Positions 11,501 to 22,800 of a DNA stretch of 64,000 nucleotides are shown piece by piece; positions within the stretch are counted from its first letter, which is position 1, and every line of letters starts with the position of its first letter. The position numbers were made by a program, and so were the translations under genes. Source of the DNA: Cepaea nemoralis (taxonomy: Eukaryota > Mollusca > Gastropoda > Stylommatophora > Helicidae); the NCBI GenBank assembly GCA_014155875.1, contig JACEFZ010024497.1:984001-1048000 (forward strand), in the 5' to 3' direction. The notes beneath the pieces are model-generated. The model was not told where the DNA came from. It saw only the letters and a program-made list of their open reading frames with translations, and did no database searches.

Positions 11501-12337
11501 AACCCTAAACTACATAAAAGAACAATACCCAAGCAGCAATTGGACCCATGCATATACAGATGGATCAGCAAAAATTCAATAGAGAATGGAGGAGGAGGAA
11601 TTCTTCTAAATTTAAAAAATGGAGTGAAAAAAACACATTCAGTGGCAACTGGAAAGTTTTTCAAGTAACTTCAAAGCGGAGGTAGAGGCTCTGAAAACTG
11701 CAGCAGAAATGCTCTTGATGGAGGAAAATAAAGAGACGCAAATAGCTATCTTCACAGATGCAAAGTCAGCTGTCTCAATACTGAAGAGCAATAACAGCAC
11801 AGAAATAGCTGACCTAAGAGCAGCACTCCATGGTCTATGCCAGAAATCCAAAAAAGTTGTAATACAGTGGATCCCATCACATTGCAGTATACCTGGAAAT
11901 GAAGAGGCTGACAGACTGGCAAAGAGGGCGGACGACTACCACAGCCTGACATAGACATAACCTATAATGAGGCAAAGAGGTTGATAAAAAGCACCTATAG
12001 AACCAAATGGGAATCAGAGCATCCAGGCCACCAGAAGGATGATGCATATTACAAACTCGACAGAAGAGAACAAGTAGCAATCTTCAGACTCCGCACAGGA
12101 CATAACAGGCTGAAATACCACTTGTTCAATAAACTAAAGATAGGAGATACCGATGAATGTAATTGTCGAACTGGAAAAATGACAGCAAAACATTTGCTTC
12201 AGGATTGCCCAATATATGCAGAACAGAGAAAAATATTTTGGCCCACACCTGCTTCATTTGAGGACAAGCTCTATGGAGATATCAACAAGCTCAAGTTGAC
12301 CGTAGCTTACTTTAACTACATACAGGTTGACATTTAA
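8587..12337 (+). pseudogene. LINE A copy 1 polyprotein: endonuclease-RT-RNase H-zinc finger, frameshifted
   Basis: EN landmarks: ILQWNAEG, CIQETHLNAN (catalytic Glu), IIVGDFNSRSERWG (Asp/Asn) and, after a frame change near 9246, GSDHRPIKLV. The RT frame runs 9246 to about 11572 with SPGKDGITNEML, YRPISLLSCVGK, VWIDLEKAFDKVW (motif A), EQGVPQGGVLSPTLF (motif B) and SSFADDLAIW (motif C, intact). RNase H starts HAYTDGSA near 11550, breaks at about 11570, and continues AIFTDAKSAV and WIPSHCSIPGNEEADRLA up to another break near 11925. The C-terminal finger CNCRTGKMTAKHLLQDC precedes the stop at 12337. Breaks at about 9246, 11570 and 11925 are single missing bases relative to copy 2, two of them clearly in A runs. 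Confidence 0.9.
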
Positions 12338-12404
12338 AGGTGTATGAAGAAGTATTCAGACTGCCACACTTCCATACCACAGGTATGTCGGTTACAAAAG
12401 CCTC

Positions 12405-12700
12405 CCAGAGGCATGAAATGGAATATTGCTGGATAGGAGATCCATTACGTGGAAAGTCCGAATCAAAAGCTCACTGTGTGGGCTTTCAAAAAAGGTGGAA
12501 AAAGTGTCCTAGTGGCACGAAATGGAATATTGCTTGGATAGCAAATCCATTATGTGGAAAGTCTGAATCAAAAGCTCACTGTGTGGGCTTTCAAAAAAGG
12601 TGGAAAAAGTGTCCTAGTGGCACGAAATGGAATATTGCTCGGATAGCAAATCCATTGTGCGGAAAGTCCGAATCGAAAGCTCACTGTGTGGATGTCATCT
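12405..12700 (+). repeat. Tandem repeat in LINE A 3' UTR (copy 1, about 2.5 units)
   Basis: Units of roughly 110-120 bp share ATGGAATATTGCT, GGATAGSARATCCATT, GGAAAGTCCGAATC and TCACTGTGTGG. The equivalent array in the second LINE A copy (46660-47045) has about four units. The repeat is therefore polymorphic in number between elements. Confidence 0.8.
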
Positions 12701-12996
12701 GCACACTGCATTCTTCTGGTTTCCGGAAGAACAGCCTATGGTGAACGGAAGGCCCAATATACGGAAGTGAGGCTAAGCAGCCATGTGCAGGACGTGACGA
12801 TTCCTTGGGTGAGCCCAGTACCAGAGCGCTGTGTGTTGGCTCTGCAAGTATGGAAGCCTCCTTGGATGGCGGGGAATGCCCATGGTCTGCCCCTGCCTTC
12901 CCTTGAGGGCTGACCAGGATGTCTTTGGCTGTTCTATATGGGCCAGCTAGGATGGGAGATAACACCACAACAGTGAGAGTCAAACGTCCTAAGAAA

Positions 12997-13142
12997 CCCC
13001 CGGGAAGGTTAACCCGGTCAACAAATGCCCGCAGAAGTCGGATGTGTCGGCCTAACGGCGCAAGAACGCAGCTCTGCTGTAAACAGGCACAACGCAATCA
13101 CATCCGAAAAAAAAACTCCGGATGAACGAAGAAGAAGAAGAA
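12997..13142 (+). repeat. LINE A 3' terminal region with stem-loop and GAA tail
   Basis: This block equals the stand-alone SINE sequence. It contains a 5' hairpin CCGGG...CCCGG, then near the end CATCCG (13101-13106) paired with CGGATG (13119-13124) around an A-rich loop, then GAAGAAGAAG. In stringent LINEs, a 3' stem-loop followed by a short repeat tail is what the RT recognises for priming. Confidence 0.75.
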
Positions 13143-13275
13143 GTTTCATCACATTAATATAAGATCAGATATATATTAGAGCAGACTGCAATGATCAATA
13201 CTGTTTTGTGACATTAATATAAGATCAGATATATATTAGAGCAAACTACAGTGGTTAGTACTATTACAGTACACC
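13143..13275 (+). repeat. 60-bp tandem repeat, downstream part after LINE A
   Basis: The array interrupted at 8506 resumes here with two more units (starts about 13177 and 13237). Their exon-like segment and donor are more diverged: ATGATCAATA in one, and GTGGTTAGTA with the dinucleotide kept in the other. Similarity fades after about 13270. Confidence 0.85.
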
Positions 13276-13424
13276 AATGTCAAAGACATTTCTCAACACA
13301 AATGAACACGCCAGCATGTGCATTTACATGTTAAATGTTGACGTGCTCATTGCGTGAAATATTTCAAAGCCCCAAATCTATGGGATGCACCTGTCTGGTC
13401 TCTATAGTTGCGGCCTGAGATGAA

Positions 13425-13770
13425 CAAGAGCTCAATATACGGAAGTGAGGCGTAGTAGCCTTGTGTAGGATGTGACGATACCTTGGGTGAGCCTAGTACC
13501 AAAGTATCATGTGTTAGCTTTTGCATTTATGGAAACCTTTTTGGCTCATGGAGAATGCCGCATTCTGGCCCTTTCTTCACTTGAGGACTATGGCTTTTCA
13601 CAATGGGTCTATTTGGGGGGTACTGTGTATAGATAGAAGGACAAAGTTGACATCTCCACTCTGAGGTGGGGAAATGTCTTACAAAACTACCTGGGATGGC
13701 TAACCTGGTCAACAAATGCTGGGAAGAATTTGGATGCAATTATGTTCAAAACAAAAATATTGGACGAACG
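13425..13770 (+). mobile_element. Old LINE A 3' UTR remnant
   Basis: The sequence follows the LINE A 3' UTR in order (GGAAGTGAGGC, GATTCC-like, GGGTGAGCC, CTTGAGGAC, then GGTCAACAAATGC) with about one change in five bases. It ends near GGACGAACG, matching the LINE end. It is an ancient 5'-truncated insertion in intron 1. The rest of the intron to 14384 is AT-rich with nothing recognised. Confidence 0.65.
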
Positions 13771-14384
13771 TAAAACTTCTTTGATTAAAAATTTTGACCT
13801 GTATATACTTGTGTTTATTATAATGCTAACTGTGTGTATTTATATGCACGTGAATTAATTACTAGATTTTTTACAAACATGTTACATAATTCCTATGCTT
13901 GTTTGAGCTTTTAGAATAAGAAATTATAACTAAGACTTTTGCTTCAGAAGAAACTGAGTTATAAAAGTAACGCAGTTATAAAATGTTGTATATTTCTCCA
14001 AAATAGTGCCAAATAATGAAATTATTTATTGCACAATAGACTCACAGAATCATTTTATAAAATGCTTTGTATGTTAAACTCTCTTCCCCTATATCTCTTT
14101 TCTCTTTTCTTCCTGTCTCTGTCTCTTTCTCTCTACTGTTCCCACCTTTTCCATTACTACACCCTCCCTACACACATAATTGTAAATATGTTAACTAGCA
14201 TAGTTGATTGTGTCAGCTATGTCATGTGATAGATTGTTTTATGAATAATAGCACCATATACACAATGGCATAGAAGCGGGATCATCTACTTTCTATTTAA
14301 CCATTGAAAATAATTCTCCGTCTTATATGTTAATTTGTTAGAATAGCATTTTAACAATATCTCTCTTGTTTGTTTCTGTAATAG

Positions 14385-15008
14385 ACAAGAATGGTGCATC
14401 CGAGAGAAGGCTATCAGATGTCACCTTACCAACTGATGCAGCAGTCTGGTGGCATGTACAGCCAGGGGGCCTTCATTGGTCAGCAGGGTAACAACCCATA
14501 CACTATGGGAAATTACGCAAATTATGGAATGCCAGGAATGAACCCGTCCATAATGATGGGCAGCAGGCAAGGTGACTTGACTAGAATGAATAGGGGAAAC
14601 ATGGTAAGCCCCTATTACAGCCCAAGCATGCCATCAGAAGCCCATGCTGCTCCTCACCATGGAGGACTGAATAGCCAGCCCTCTAGCTACAGTCATAGTC
14701 CGGCAAACCCTCACCTGCAGCAGCAGCAACATATGGGTATGATGTCAAACCAGGGCCACCACAGCATTACCAACCAGTCTATTCATGGGCAAAGTGGCCA
14801 ACATACCCACAGCACTGGACACAGCATGCCGCAGGTTGCACCTCATCAGAGTAGTGGTGGATATGCCAGTCAAAGTTCCCCGCACATGATGCCACGAGCA
14901 CATCATGTACCTCAGCATCCAATGAGGCACACAACTACACAGCAAAACCCTCAGGAGGTGGCGGACAATATTTTGCAGATGGCATCATCCTATCCATCGA
15001 ATCAAACG
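14385..15008 (+). CDS. TCF20/RAI1-like: TCF20/RAI1-like protein, exon 2
   Basis: The acceptor is CTGTAATAG ending at 14384. The exon opens in phase 0 with TRMVHPREGYQMSP and runs 208 codons without a stop. It is rich in Met, His, Gln, Ser and Gly (MYSQGAFIGQQGNN; LQQQQHMGMM). It ends EVADNILQMASSYPSNQT before a weak GTAGTG donor at 15009. The low-complexity composition matches the long disordered N-terminal half of TCF20/RAI1 proteins, which is linked to transcriptional regulation in that family. The donor is non-consensus at positions +4 to +6, so exon-end choice is less secure than the acceptor. Phase 0 into exon 3 supports it. Confidence 0.75.
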
Positions 15009-15109
15009 GTAGTGTAATCTGTGTGAGATTTGAAGAAGCTTGCAGTGTGTGGATGCTAATTATGTTTATGTTTTAAAGCCATTTACAGAAATTGTGTTTA
15101 AAACATGTG

Positions 15110-15345
15110 TCATGATGTTTTCCAATGCCTCTGGTCACATAAAGAGAAGAGAGGCATTGGAAAACATTGATACGTCTGGAAAGATGAGTGGCAGTAGAGA
15201 TAGGCAGAGAGAAATGATACTATATGGCCTGAGATGGTGGTATATAGGAAAATCATCAATAGAATTTATCTGAAACACCCAGGACAGAGATCTATGGAGA
15301 CAAATGAATGCCCATGTCATTTGGCAGGGAAGGTGATGGTGATGA
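15110..15345 (+). pseudogene. LINE reverse transcriptase tail in intron 2
   Basis: The translation gives GHIKRREALENIDTSGKM, then RQREMILYGLRWW and, after a stop, NTQDRDLWRQMNAHVI. This is the final segment of a LINE polyprotein. The fragment is short and stands alone. Confidence 0.65.
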
Positions 15346-15689
15346 TGTCATAGTGTAGTTGTCAGTCCACTTGGTCATCATCACTGTTGTACACTGATAG
15401 TAATGACAAAATCTATGACTCCTGCATCTGTCTAAAGGTAAAGGTAATACCATGGAAGATAACTGCTGCCTTATAGAGGGGTGAAGAGCTAGGTTTTTAC
15501 ATATACTGGGTCATGGCATAATGAGGTGAGGTGATCAGTTCCTTTCCTTGCTGCTTTTTCATCACTGGGTCGGCCTCAACAAACCTATGATCCTTCTTAT
15601 TCTCTTGTGTGTCTGCTTGGTTTATGTGTCTGCCTCTTGTCTCTTTTCCTCCACTTTTCATTTTTGATGTCCTTTAACAAGAAGCTGTC

Positions 15690-15940
15690 TCTTTATATGG
15701 CCGAAGTACTGATGCTGAGATAAGGGGTTCAACTCCTACACCAGACAGTTGGACTAAAATGTTGACCTATCGTTCTTGACTTCGGGGCGTAAATTACCAG
15801 TACCTCTGAAGTCAGAGTGGGTTCTCCTGATGGCGAGGGACACTGTTAGGGAAAGCTAATCCACATGCAAAATTCAGTCCAGCACTACTAGAAGTAGTGT
15901 GTATGGACTATGCTTGAGTTCAAAGACAAAAAAATGTAAC
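15690..15940 (+). repeat. SINE family S1, copy missing part of its head
   Basis: The sequence shares GATGCTGAGATAAGGGGTTCAA, a B-box-like block, and then a body with GGGCGTAAATTACCAGTACC, TGATGGCGAGGGACACTGTT and CAAAATTCAGTCCAGCA with copies at 16420-16722 (inverted) and 39508-39800. Confidence 0.7.
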
Positions 15941-16248
15941 CAAGGTATCTTAATTGTCTGACTTTTATCTCATCAAAATAGTGTTTATCTTCAGTTCCAG
16001 CCTTTGTATACAAATATTATATTGGTGAACTCATACTTTAACTGTTTTGTTGCCTCAGTACTGAGTTTTATCCTTTACTGTAAGGATTTGTTTCTCCTTT
16101 ACACTTATCATTCTGTGTTTATACTTGTAGATTTTCAGAAAATAGTATGTCCACCTAAACACTGCTGCATTGCAGATACTCTCTGTAATGTTTGATATTG
16201 AGATACATGGCATCATCTGTCCTTTCGGATGCAACAATTACTCTTTGT

Positions 16249-16418
16249 AGTTGATCATATTCTGTTCTGGGTTGTCATATTCCACCATGCCTAACTCAGT
16301 TTCTTTTACTTCTCTTTCTGTGATCCTTCTTTGTTGTTGATCATATTCTGTTCTGGGTTGTCATATTCCACCCTGCCTAACTCAGTTTCTTTCACTTCTC
16401 TTTCTGTGATCCTTCTTC
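16249..16418 (+). repeat. Tandem duplication of about 84 bp
   Basis: Two nearly identical units run from GTTGATCATATTCTGTTCTG to TTCTGTGATCCTTCTT, differing at a few bases. The second unit abuts the poly-T side of the inverted S1 SINE. Confidence 0.8.
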
Positions 16419-16419
16419 T

Positions 16420-16722
16420 TCTTTTTTTTTTTTTTTTTTGGCGCTTGCTCGCTTTGAACTCAAGCGTTGTCCATTCATACTAATTCTAGTCGTGCTGGAC
16501 TGAATTTTGCGTGTGGATTAGCTTTCCCTATTAATAGTGTCCCTCGCCTTCAGGCGAACCAACTCCGACTTCAGAGGTACTTGTAATTTACGTCCCCAGG
16601 TCAAGGACGAAAGGTCAACATTTTAATCCATTTGTCCGGTGTATTGTTTGAAACCCTTACCTCGGCAGCAGCACACCGGATGTTTAAAAACACATTTCTT
16701 ATCCATTCGACCATGCTGACCT
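16420..16722 (-). repeat. SINE family S1, inverted copy with A tail
   Basis: On the minus strand a head GTCAGCATGGTCGAATGG (A-box-like) is followed by GGTAAGGGTTTCAAAC (B-box-like), the S1 body, and a poly(A) tail seen as the T run at about 16424-16440. The spacing and the long variable-arm-like segment suggest derivation from a Ser/Leu-type tRNA. Confidence 0.75.
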
Positions 16723-16869
16723 ATGATCCTTCTTATTCTCTTGTGTGTCTTCTTGGTTTCTGTGTGTAGCATTCAATATCCTAATGGCAGTGCAATTGGT
16801 TTCAAACATGTTGAGTTTGTTCTATTCATTACTGACATAGTTTTCTTTTGTATGTGATATTTGTGGATA

Positions 16870-17165
16870 CCTCACCCACAGCCACCTCTCTTCCCCTTTT
16901 TCTTCTCCTTCTATCCTTCCCTTATGTCTCTTCTTATCTCTCTTCACTCCTCCCCATTATCTCTTTTCTCTCCTCCCTTATCTCTTCTCTCCCCTTATCT
17001 CTCTTCACTCCCCTTATCTCTCATCTCACCTCTTATCTCTCTTCACTCCCCTTATCTCTCTCTTCACTCCTCCCCTTATCTCTCTCTTCACTCCTCCCCT
17101 TATCTCTCATCTCACCTCCTCTTATCTCTCTTCTCTCCTCACCTTATCAGTCTCTCTCCATCCAT
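16870..17165 (+). repeat. CT-rich minisatellite
   Basis: Variable units of about 20 bp repeat (CCCCTTATCTCTCTTCACTC). They form an almost pure pyrimidine tract of roughly 290 bases on the + strand within intron 2. The open frames across it are compositional artefacts. Confidence 0.85.
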
Positions 17166-17249
17166 CCCAAAAATAAAGTTTGTTCACTCGTTCGTTCGTT
17201 CCCAGCCTTATAAAACCATCATGATGTTCCATGCCGAATAGCTTGGGCT

Positions 17250-17500
17250 ACCATGGTTTGTTACCACAAGCTACCACCATAGTTTTGGATCTGGTGTGTT
17301 TTTTGGTCCTGATTATTCCACATGCCATGCCATCCAGATATTTACCTCTTTGTATTCTACATGCTCTGTTTTGGAAGTCATCCTGTACCTTTTTTTTAGA
17401 GAGCTGGGTCGGCCTCAACACTGCCACATCTTGCCACATAGGGAGAGGGGAGGGGTTTAGAGTCAGGCTCCTTTGTGTAGGCAAGCACACCAACCATCAT
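17250..17500 (-). pseudogene. Possible LINE tail remnant
   Basis: The minus-strand translation contains PTQLSKKKVQDDFQNRACR and RGKYLDGMACG, loosely resembling LINE C-terminal tails (KYLDGLA). The match is short and I hold it weakly. Confidence 0.3.
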
Positions 17501-17882
17501 GTCACTGTATAATGCCAATTAACAACTCATAAAATGGGCACCAAATAATTTTCAGAATTTTCTAGGAATTGCCAGGGAAAGAAAACTGGCGAGGAGAGGG
17601 ACAAGTCATCTCACCTAATTATGTACTGTGGCATAGAATTTGGGAAATCCTAACACTTCACTCCAATGGTCTTTACCTTTTTTTTTTTTTTAAGGTTTTT
17701 ATGAATTGGAATATTTAACTCTGTTTATTTAAATGTGTTGAGGCAAAGTATGTGAGCAGACAGTATATACTGTTTATTGTTACTAATATTTTAGTTTATT
17801 AGTAATTACTAATATATTATCATTTGTACCTTGCCGTCTTGACATACGATAGTTTGTTACATTGTGCTTCAAAAAGGCATAA

Positions 17883-18330
17883 CTACAACCCATGGCCACG
17901 AATGTGACTGATAAAGCCAATTTGCGCTGTAAATGTTCGTCCACAGCGGATGCATGTGAACACATGGTTATTTCCACCATCATGCACCATCATACGTCTC
18001 ATACACTCAGTGTGTGACTTATTAGCAATCATTTTCTCCTTTGTCTTTATTCCATTTCTGATAGTTGCCCTCCATGCAACACGTTCAGCGGCGACTTGCT
18101 CCCAATGTGCATTATCAATGCCTGTATCAATCATGTCCCGCTTACACACATCTTTGTATCGTAGTAGAGGCTGAACGTGAGCTCTCTTACCCATCTGTAA
18201 TTCACCAAAAAAGATGTCCTTCAGTATTCTACCAGCATCCATCCTCCTAATATGTCCTATCCATCTAAGTCTACAAAGACTGAGCATGGAACAAACCGTC
18301 ACACAACCTGATCTTTCCAATACTTCAGTA
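17883..18330 (-). pseudogene. LINE RT C-terminus with C2H2 zinc finger
   Basis: A continuous minus-strand frame reads SLCRLRWIGHIRRMDAGRI, then LLRYKDVCKRDMIDTGID, HWEQVAAERVAWRATIRNG and a final FTCIRCGRTFTAQIGFISH finger (C-x2-C...H-x3-H). A C2H2 finger at the very end of the polyprotein is a known feature of some animal LINE families. The catalytic core is absent, and the open frame ends at the element end. Confidence 0.75.
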
Positions 18331-18639
18331 TTTGTGATTTTGTCTTGCCACTTAATACCAAGTATTCTTCACAGACACTGCATATGAAAGCTGTTTAAAC
18401 ATTTCTCTTGGTGTGAGTAAGTTGACCATTCATTAATTGTTGTCTGCACAGAATAGGGCAACTAACATGGTACTAATAAATTTTTACCAATTGTGGAACT
18501 CTTGGAGAGAACTCGGCAAATTTCAGTGAATGAAGAGGTGAAGAAGAGAAAATCCTGGGTCTGGTGGATAGTGCACACGTTGAGAAAACATGTTCATTGC
18601 ATAACAAGAGAGCCCTTCTTCTGTAATTCATAAAACAAA

Positions 18640-18990
18640 AGATAAATATCATCATCAATCCATGCCTTGCTGGCTGGCGTGCGACGATCATGCCTCTCCA
18701 CAAATTACATCATGGATCAATTCAATGCTGCTGACTCCCTACCATGCCATTATACAAGACTGTCAAGAATCTTCTCACAATGTCATCCTCTTATCTCGTT
18801 TTCTGTAAATCTTTCCGGTTGTCACATGTTCCAGTTTTTATCTTCTCATAACATGGCCAAAAATGATGACTGCCTCTTTCTGATGTTTGTGATAAGTTGT
18901 CTTTGCGACTCACTGCTTCCCTTAAAACGTCCAGATTGCTCATATTGATTTTTCCAATTAATTTTCAGCATTCTTCTATAAAACCACGTC
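18640..18990 (-). pseudogene. Decayed LINE tail
   Basis: The minus strand gives NLDVLREAVSRKDNLSQTSE, HHFWPCYEKIKTGTCDNRKI and a remnant ending SSIELIHDVICGEA. The order matches LINE C-terminal tails, with several stops. Confidence 0.5.
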
Positions 18991-19242
18991 TCTAAGACTT
19001 CTAGTGATTTTTTTCGCTTAGTTCACTGAATTGTCCAGGATTCGCAGCCGTAATGTTAAAGCTGGTTCTATGTAACAGGCAAGAAAAATATGGAGACCTG
19101 AAAACCCTTTGGAGAAGAAATGAGCGACAGAGATGTATAACATGGCAAAGCCATGGAAGAAACTGCAAGAGATAGAGAAAGATAGGAGGGCTTGGTATGG
19201 GATGATTGAGGATCTATGCTCCATGTTTGTTATAATTACATA

Positions 19243-19620
19243 TCTCTTCTGCGTTCATCCGGAATATTTTTTGGACGTAATTGCGTTGTGCCTGTTTACA
19301 GCAAAGCTACGATATTTGGCCAACACATCCGACTTCTGCGGGCATTTGTTGACTGGGTTAATCTTCCCAGGTGTTATGTAGGACGGTCAACTCACTGTTG
19401 TGTTGTCATCCCCATCCCAGCTGGTCCATTCAATTCAGATCAACAAGAGTCATAATGGTCAGCCTCAAGGGAAGGCAGGGGCAGACTGGGCATTCCTCAC
19501 TATCCAAGGAGGCTTCCAACTGCAAAGCCGACACACAGCGCTCTGGTACTGGGCTCACCCAAGGAATCATCACGTCCTGCACATGGCTGCTTAGCCTCAC
19601 TACTGTATACTGGGCCCTTT
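19243..19620 (-). mobile_element. LINE A copy 4: 5'-truncated 3' end (378 bp)
   Basis: A 10-bp direct repeat TAATTACATA (19233-19242 and 19621-19630) flanks it. The minus strand contains the last part of the LINE A 3' UTR plus the terminal block. The terminal 5' hairpin reads CTGGG...CCCAG here instead of CCGGG...CCCGG, a paired change that keeps the stem. It lies 280 bp upstream of the exon 3 acceptor. Confidence 0.9.
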
Positions 19621-19899
19621 TAATTACATACCATACCATTGCTAGCATTTGCCGAAAGTTTCCTTCAGGCTGAGGAAAAAGTCCACTTACTCCAGGCAGT
19701 TGCCAATAGTGTGTAGGCTAGTATTTTTTGCTTTATAAACCGTGCTACCTTACATAGGATCAAACACATGTGTCATGTCTCGTGATGTCTGAGGAAGATC
19801 CTTCCTACATTGGGAATTAAAGGCAGAAGTAGTTTTTGTATATAACAGCAGAATATCTAGGTAGCTGTCCTCCTGATCAAGTTTTGTGTTCTATTTCAG

Positions 19900-22800
19900 G
19901 TTCAAGTTCCCCTAAAGAGCCGCCCAGCTCCTTATCATATTCCTCGGTCTCCACATTATAGCATGTCACATGGCGACCATCCTCACATGTCACCAACAAG
20001 TCCTGTTGCATCATGTCAAGCCAGCCCAACTCCCTCTTCAGCCAGCGTTAAATCGCCGACTCCAGTTTTAGCACCTATTCCCAATCCGATCCCATCACCG
20101 GGCATCAGTGGCCTAAGGTCGCCCTGCAATCAGGGCATGTCGCCTTGTGGCACTCAGCGCTCACCGGCTCATATGGGCTCCACATACAGCGGACACAGCC
20201 AGGGTGGTCCACCCACACAGTGTGGCAGCGATGGGCTGCCTCTTCACCACGGAATGTCTCCTTCCGATACTCTGCATTACTCTCCATGTGGTATGGCACC
20301 TCTACACAGCTACTCACCATTTAGTGTTTCCAGCTCGGTGCAAAGGAATTCGTCAGTGTACTCCCCATCTTGTGACCCCAATAGCATATCAGGTTCAGAA
20401 CTTCATCAAGCCTAACTACACAAGTCCGGCTTCTTCTAGTCCATGTTCAAACAATCTATCTTTAACAGGTGCATCAAAACACATAATGACGCAGTCCACA
20501 AATTCCCACCCATCTGTTTCATTCTTACACATGGATAGTAACCCATTAATGTCGCTACAGAAACTGGTCATGCTACCAGAAACTCAGGTTGTTGACCCAA
20601 AAAGTGTTGTCAATGACACCTGTCTCTCCTCCCAACATGATGAGAGTCCAAAAAACGTTAATGGCCCAGCAGAACGGTTTGCAGAGAGCTCATGCCATTC
20701 TGTCGGGTTTCAGGGTCACACTAGCTCTCTTAGAAGCCATCCACACAATAACTGTAATTCATTTCAGCCGGAGAACACAGAAGGTGGAACAGCAGTTTCA
20801 GCCAGTTCCATGTGCATTTCATATTCAGATAGTCAAGCACAGAAACACCCAGCTTGCAGTGTAGACAGTAATTACTGCCATGTTGGTGGCAATTCAAGAA
20901 ACACATATCCAAAAGATGATGGTGGTGCTGAACCTTCAGATCATGAGTTGAGTAATCAAAGAGTTGATTATAATATTATAGAGCAATCAACTGCTGACAA
21001 CAGGGAAGAAACAATTGATGGAACAGACACTCCTCAGCAATCCCCAAAGCAACAATCTACAAGCCTGAATCTAAGTCATGATGATAATACTTCAGCAAGT
21101 AACACAGGTTTTCAAGATGCAGTGTGCTTTAAAGACAGCAGTGTTGAGTCAGTTGGTGCAGATAAAGCTAATGGAATGTCAGTAATGTCCAGTTCTTTGC
21201 CACCAGAGGATGCTGAAACTAATGTGATGTCAGGTGACAGAACTGAGAATGCATTGGAAATAGATCATCAGAACTCATTTTCTTTGGATAGAAAGATTGG
21301 CAAAATTAAAGAAGATACAAAATGCTTAATTGTACAGTGCCATTCCCCCAGTGTGCTGTCAGAGATGCCTATTGTAAACAATGGTTTGTCAAGTACGGCT
21401 TGCGGTAACGATGATGATCTTGAGCAAGATTGTGGAAATGGAGTCCATACGAGAATTCAAATGCCTTAAATTCTTTAGTGAAAGCCAAACTTGCCAGCGT
21501 GAAAAAAATGTCACCGTTTGCTTGTGTGACACCATGCAGTATAGCTGTTGGGGCAGATGAAAGAGCAGCATGCGATAGATTTGCCTTTCGGCACAATGGA
21601 TTCTGCAGAACTCTGAGGACCTCCAATGTAATCTGTAATGGAAGAAATCGGAATGATAGCACAGGCAATGCTGATTCTGATGAAAGTTTAGAAAACTTGT
21701 CTGAGAATAGTTTTCTATTTTCTGAGAGTCCACAAGATGGGAATAGGAAAAAACCGTCGAAAGCAGCTAAAACATAATGACCACAAGAAACCAAACCTGA
21801 ATTCTGTGTCAAGTACAGTGAAAGTGGCTGAACGTTCTAAACGTGTAGAACCAGTAACGTCAGGCAGTGGTGAGTGCGTCTCTTATGGCAATGACGTCAG
21901 TGATGATGATGCCTGCTACTACGAGGGTGTTGACAGTTCTGATATTTTCATAAATAACTGTAGCAGTGATGAATCAGTTACTTCAGGTGGTGAGGCCAGA
22001 ATTGGCAGTAACTCAACTAAAGAAGCAGCTGATACAGCTCTTGTTGAAGCAGAGGATGCACTGTTGATACCCTCTAGTTCCAGTGAAATACAAGAACAGC
22101 CAGATGAAACTAATGACAATCAAGACACTCAATTGCCATCAGAGTCAGATATAAAGGACCCTATTACAGAAGCAATACCTTCTTCCCCACCTTCTAAAAG
22201 ATTACGCCGATCATCAGGGCAGACATTTCAGAAAAAATGGGACACTTCCATAGGCTCACGAAAACCTCTAGCCAGTGATATGCATGAAGAAGCAGACACC
22301 ATAATTGATCTCACAAGTGAAAGCATTCAAGTGAATATAACACCCGTGTACTCGTCACCTGAACAGACCGCAGCTAACTCAACAGTGAGAAGCTTCAGAG
22401 AAAGAAATAAGAACTCCACTAGGTTTAGACCATCAATTTTAGGACATAGACAGGACTGCAAATACCCAGTTGTAGTGCTTGAGAAATCACCTGTTGCTGT
22501 GAACTCATCTGCAGCTGTAAAGCAAGAAAAGGTGGATGACTGTGATTCAGTTGACAGTTCCACGCCGTTGAGGGACCAGAAAGCATGCTTAACAACTTCT
22601 AGCAAGTCCCATGGATTTGATTGCTGATACAGCAGATGAACATGAGCCAGAGTGCAAATCTGAAAATACCGACTTTGTTATCACATTCAATAGTACTGCT
22701 AATGACAGTTGCATTAAAGTCGACTCAGAGGAAACGGTTGAAGAGAGTGATGTTAAACTAGTCTCCTCATTTGAAACTATTAGTCATAAAAACAAAGTGC

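Larger units (their letters stand above)
8506..13142 (+). mobile_element. LINE A copy 1, near full length (4.6 kb), in intron 1
   Basis: The element is bounded by the 12-bp direct repeat GTTTCATCACAT (8494-8505 and 13143-13154). Both copies of the repeat lie within the 60-bp tandem array. Order: short leader, endonuclease, RT, RNase H, zinc finger, a 3' UTR with tandem repeats, a terminal stem-loop and a GAA tail. Compared with the copy at 42390 it lacks about 295 bp at the 5' end, including the putative ribozyme. I see no separate gag-like ORF1. By domain set it belongs to the I group (I/Ingi/Nimb-like), but clade assignment needs a tree. Confidence 0.92.

Noticed and set aside
12340..12744. 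134-codon frame with an internal repeat of about 40 residues in LINE A 3' UTR
   Set aside because: It looks like a repeat protein but starts after the polyprotein stop and is only the tandem UTR repeat read in frame. The copy 2 array does not keep it.
16848..17241. Two long Ser/Leu/Pro-rich open frames
   Set aside because: They follow from the CT-rich tandem repeat, which lacks stops in these frames. No motif is present.
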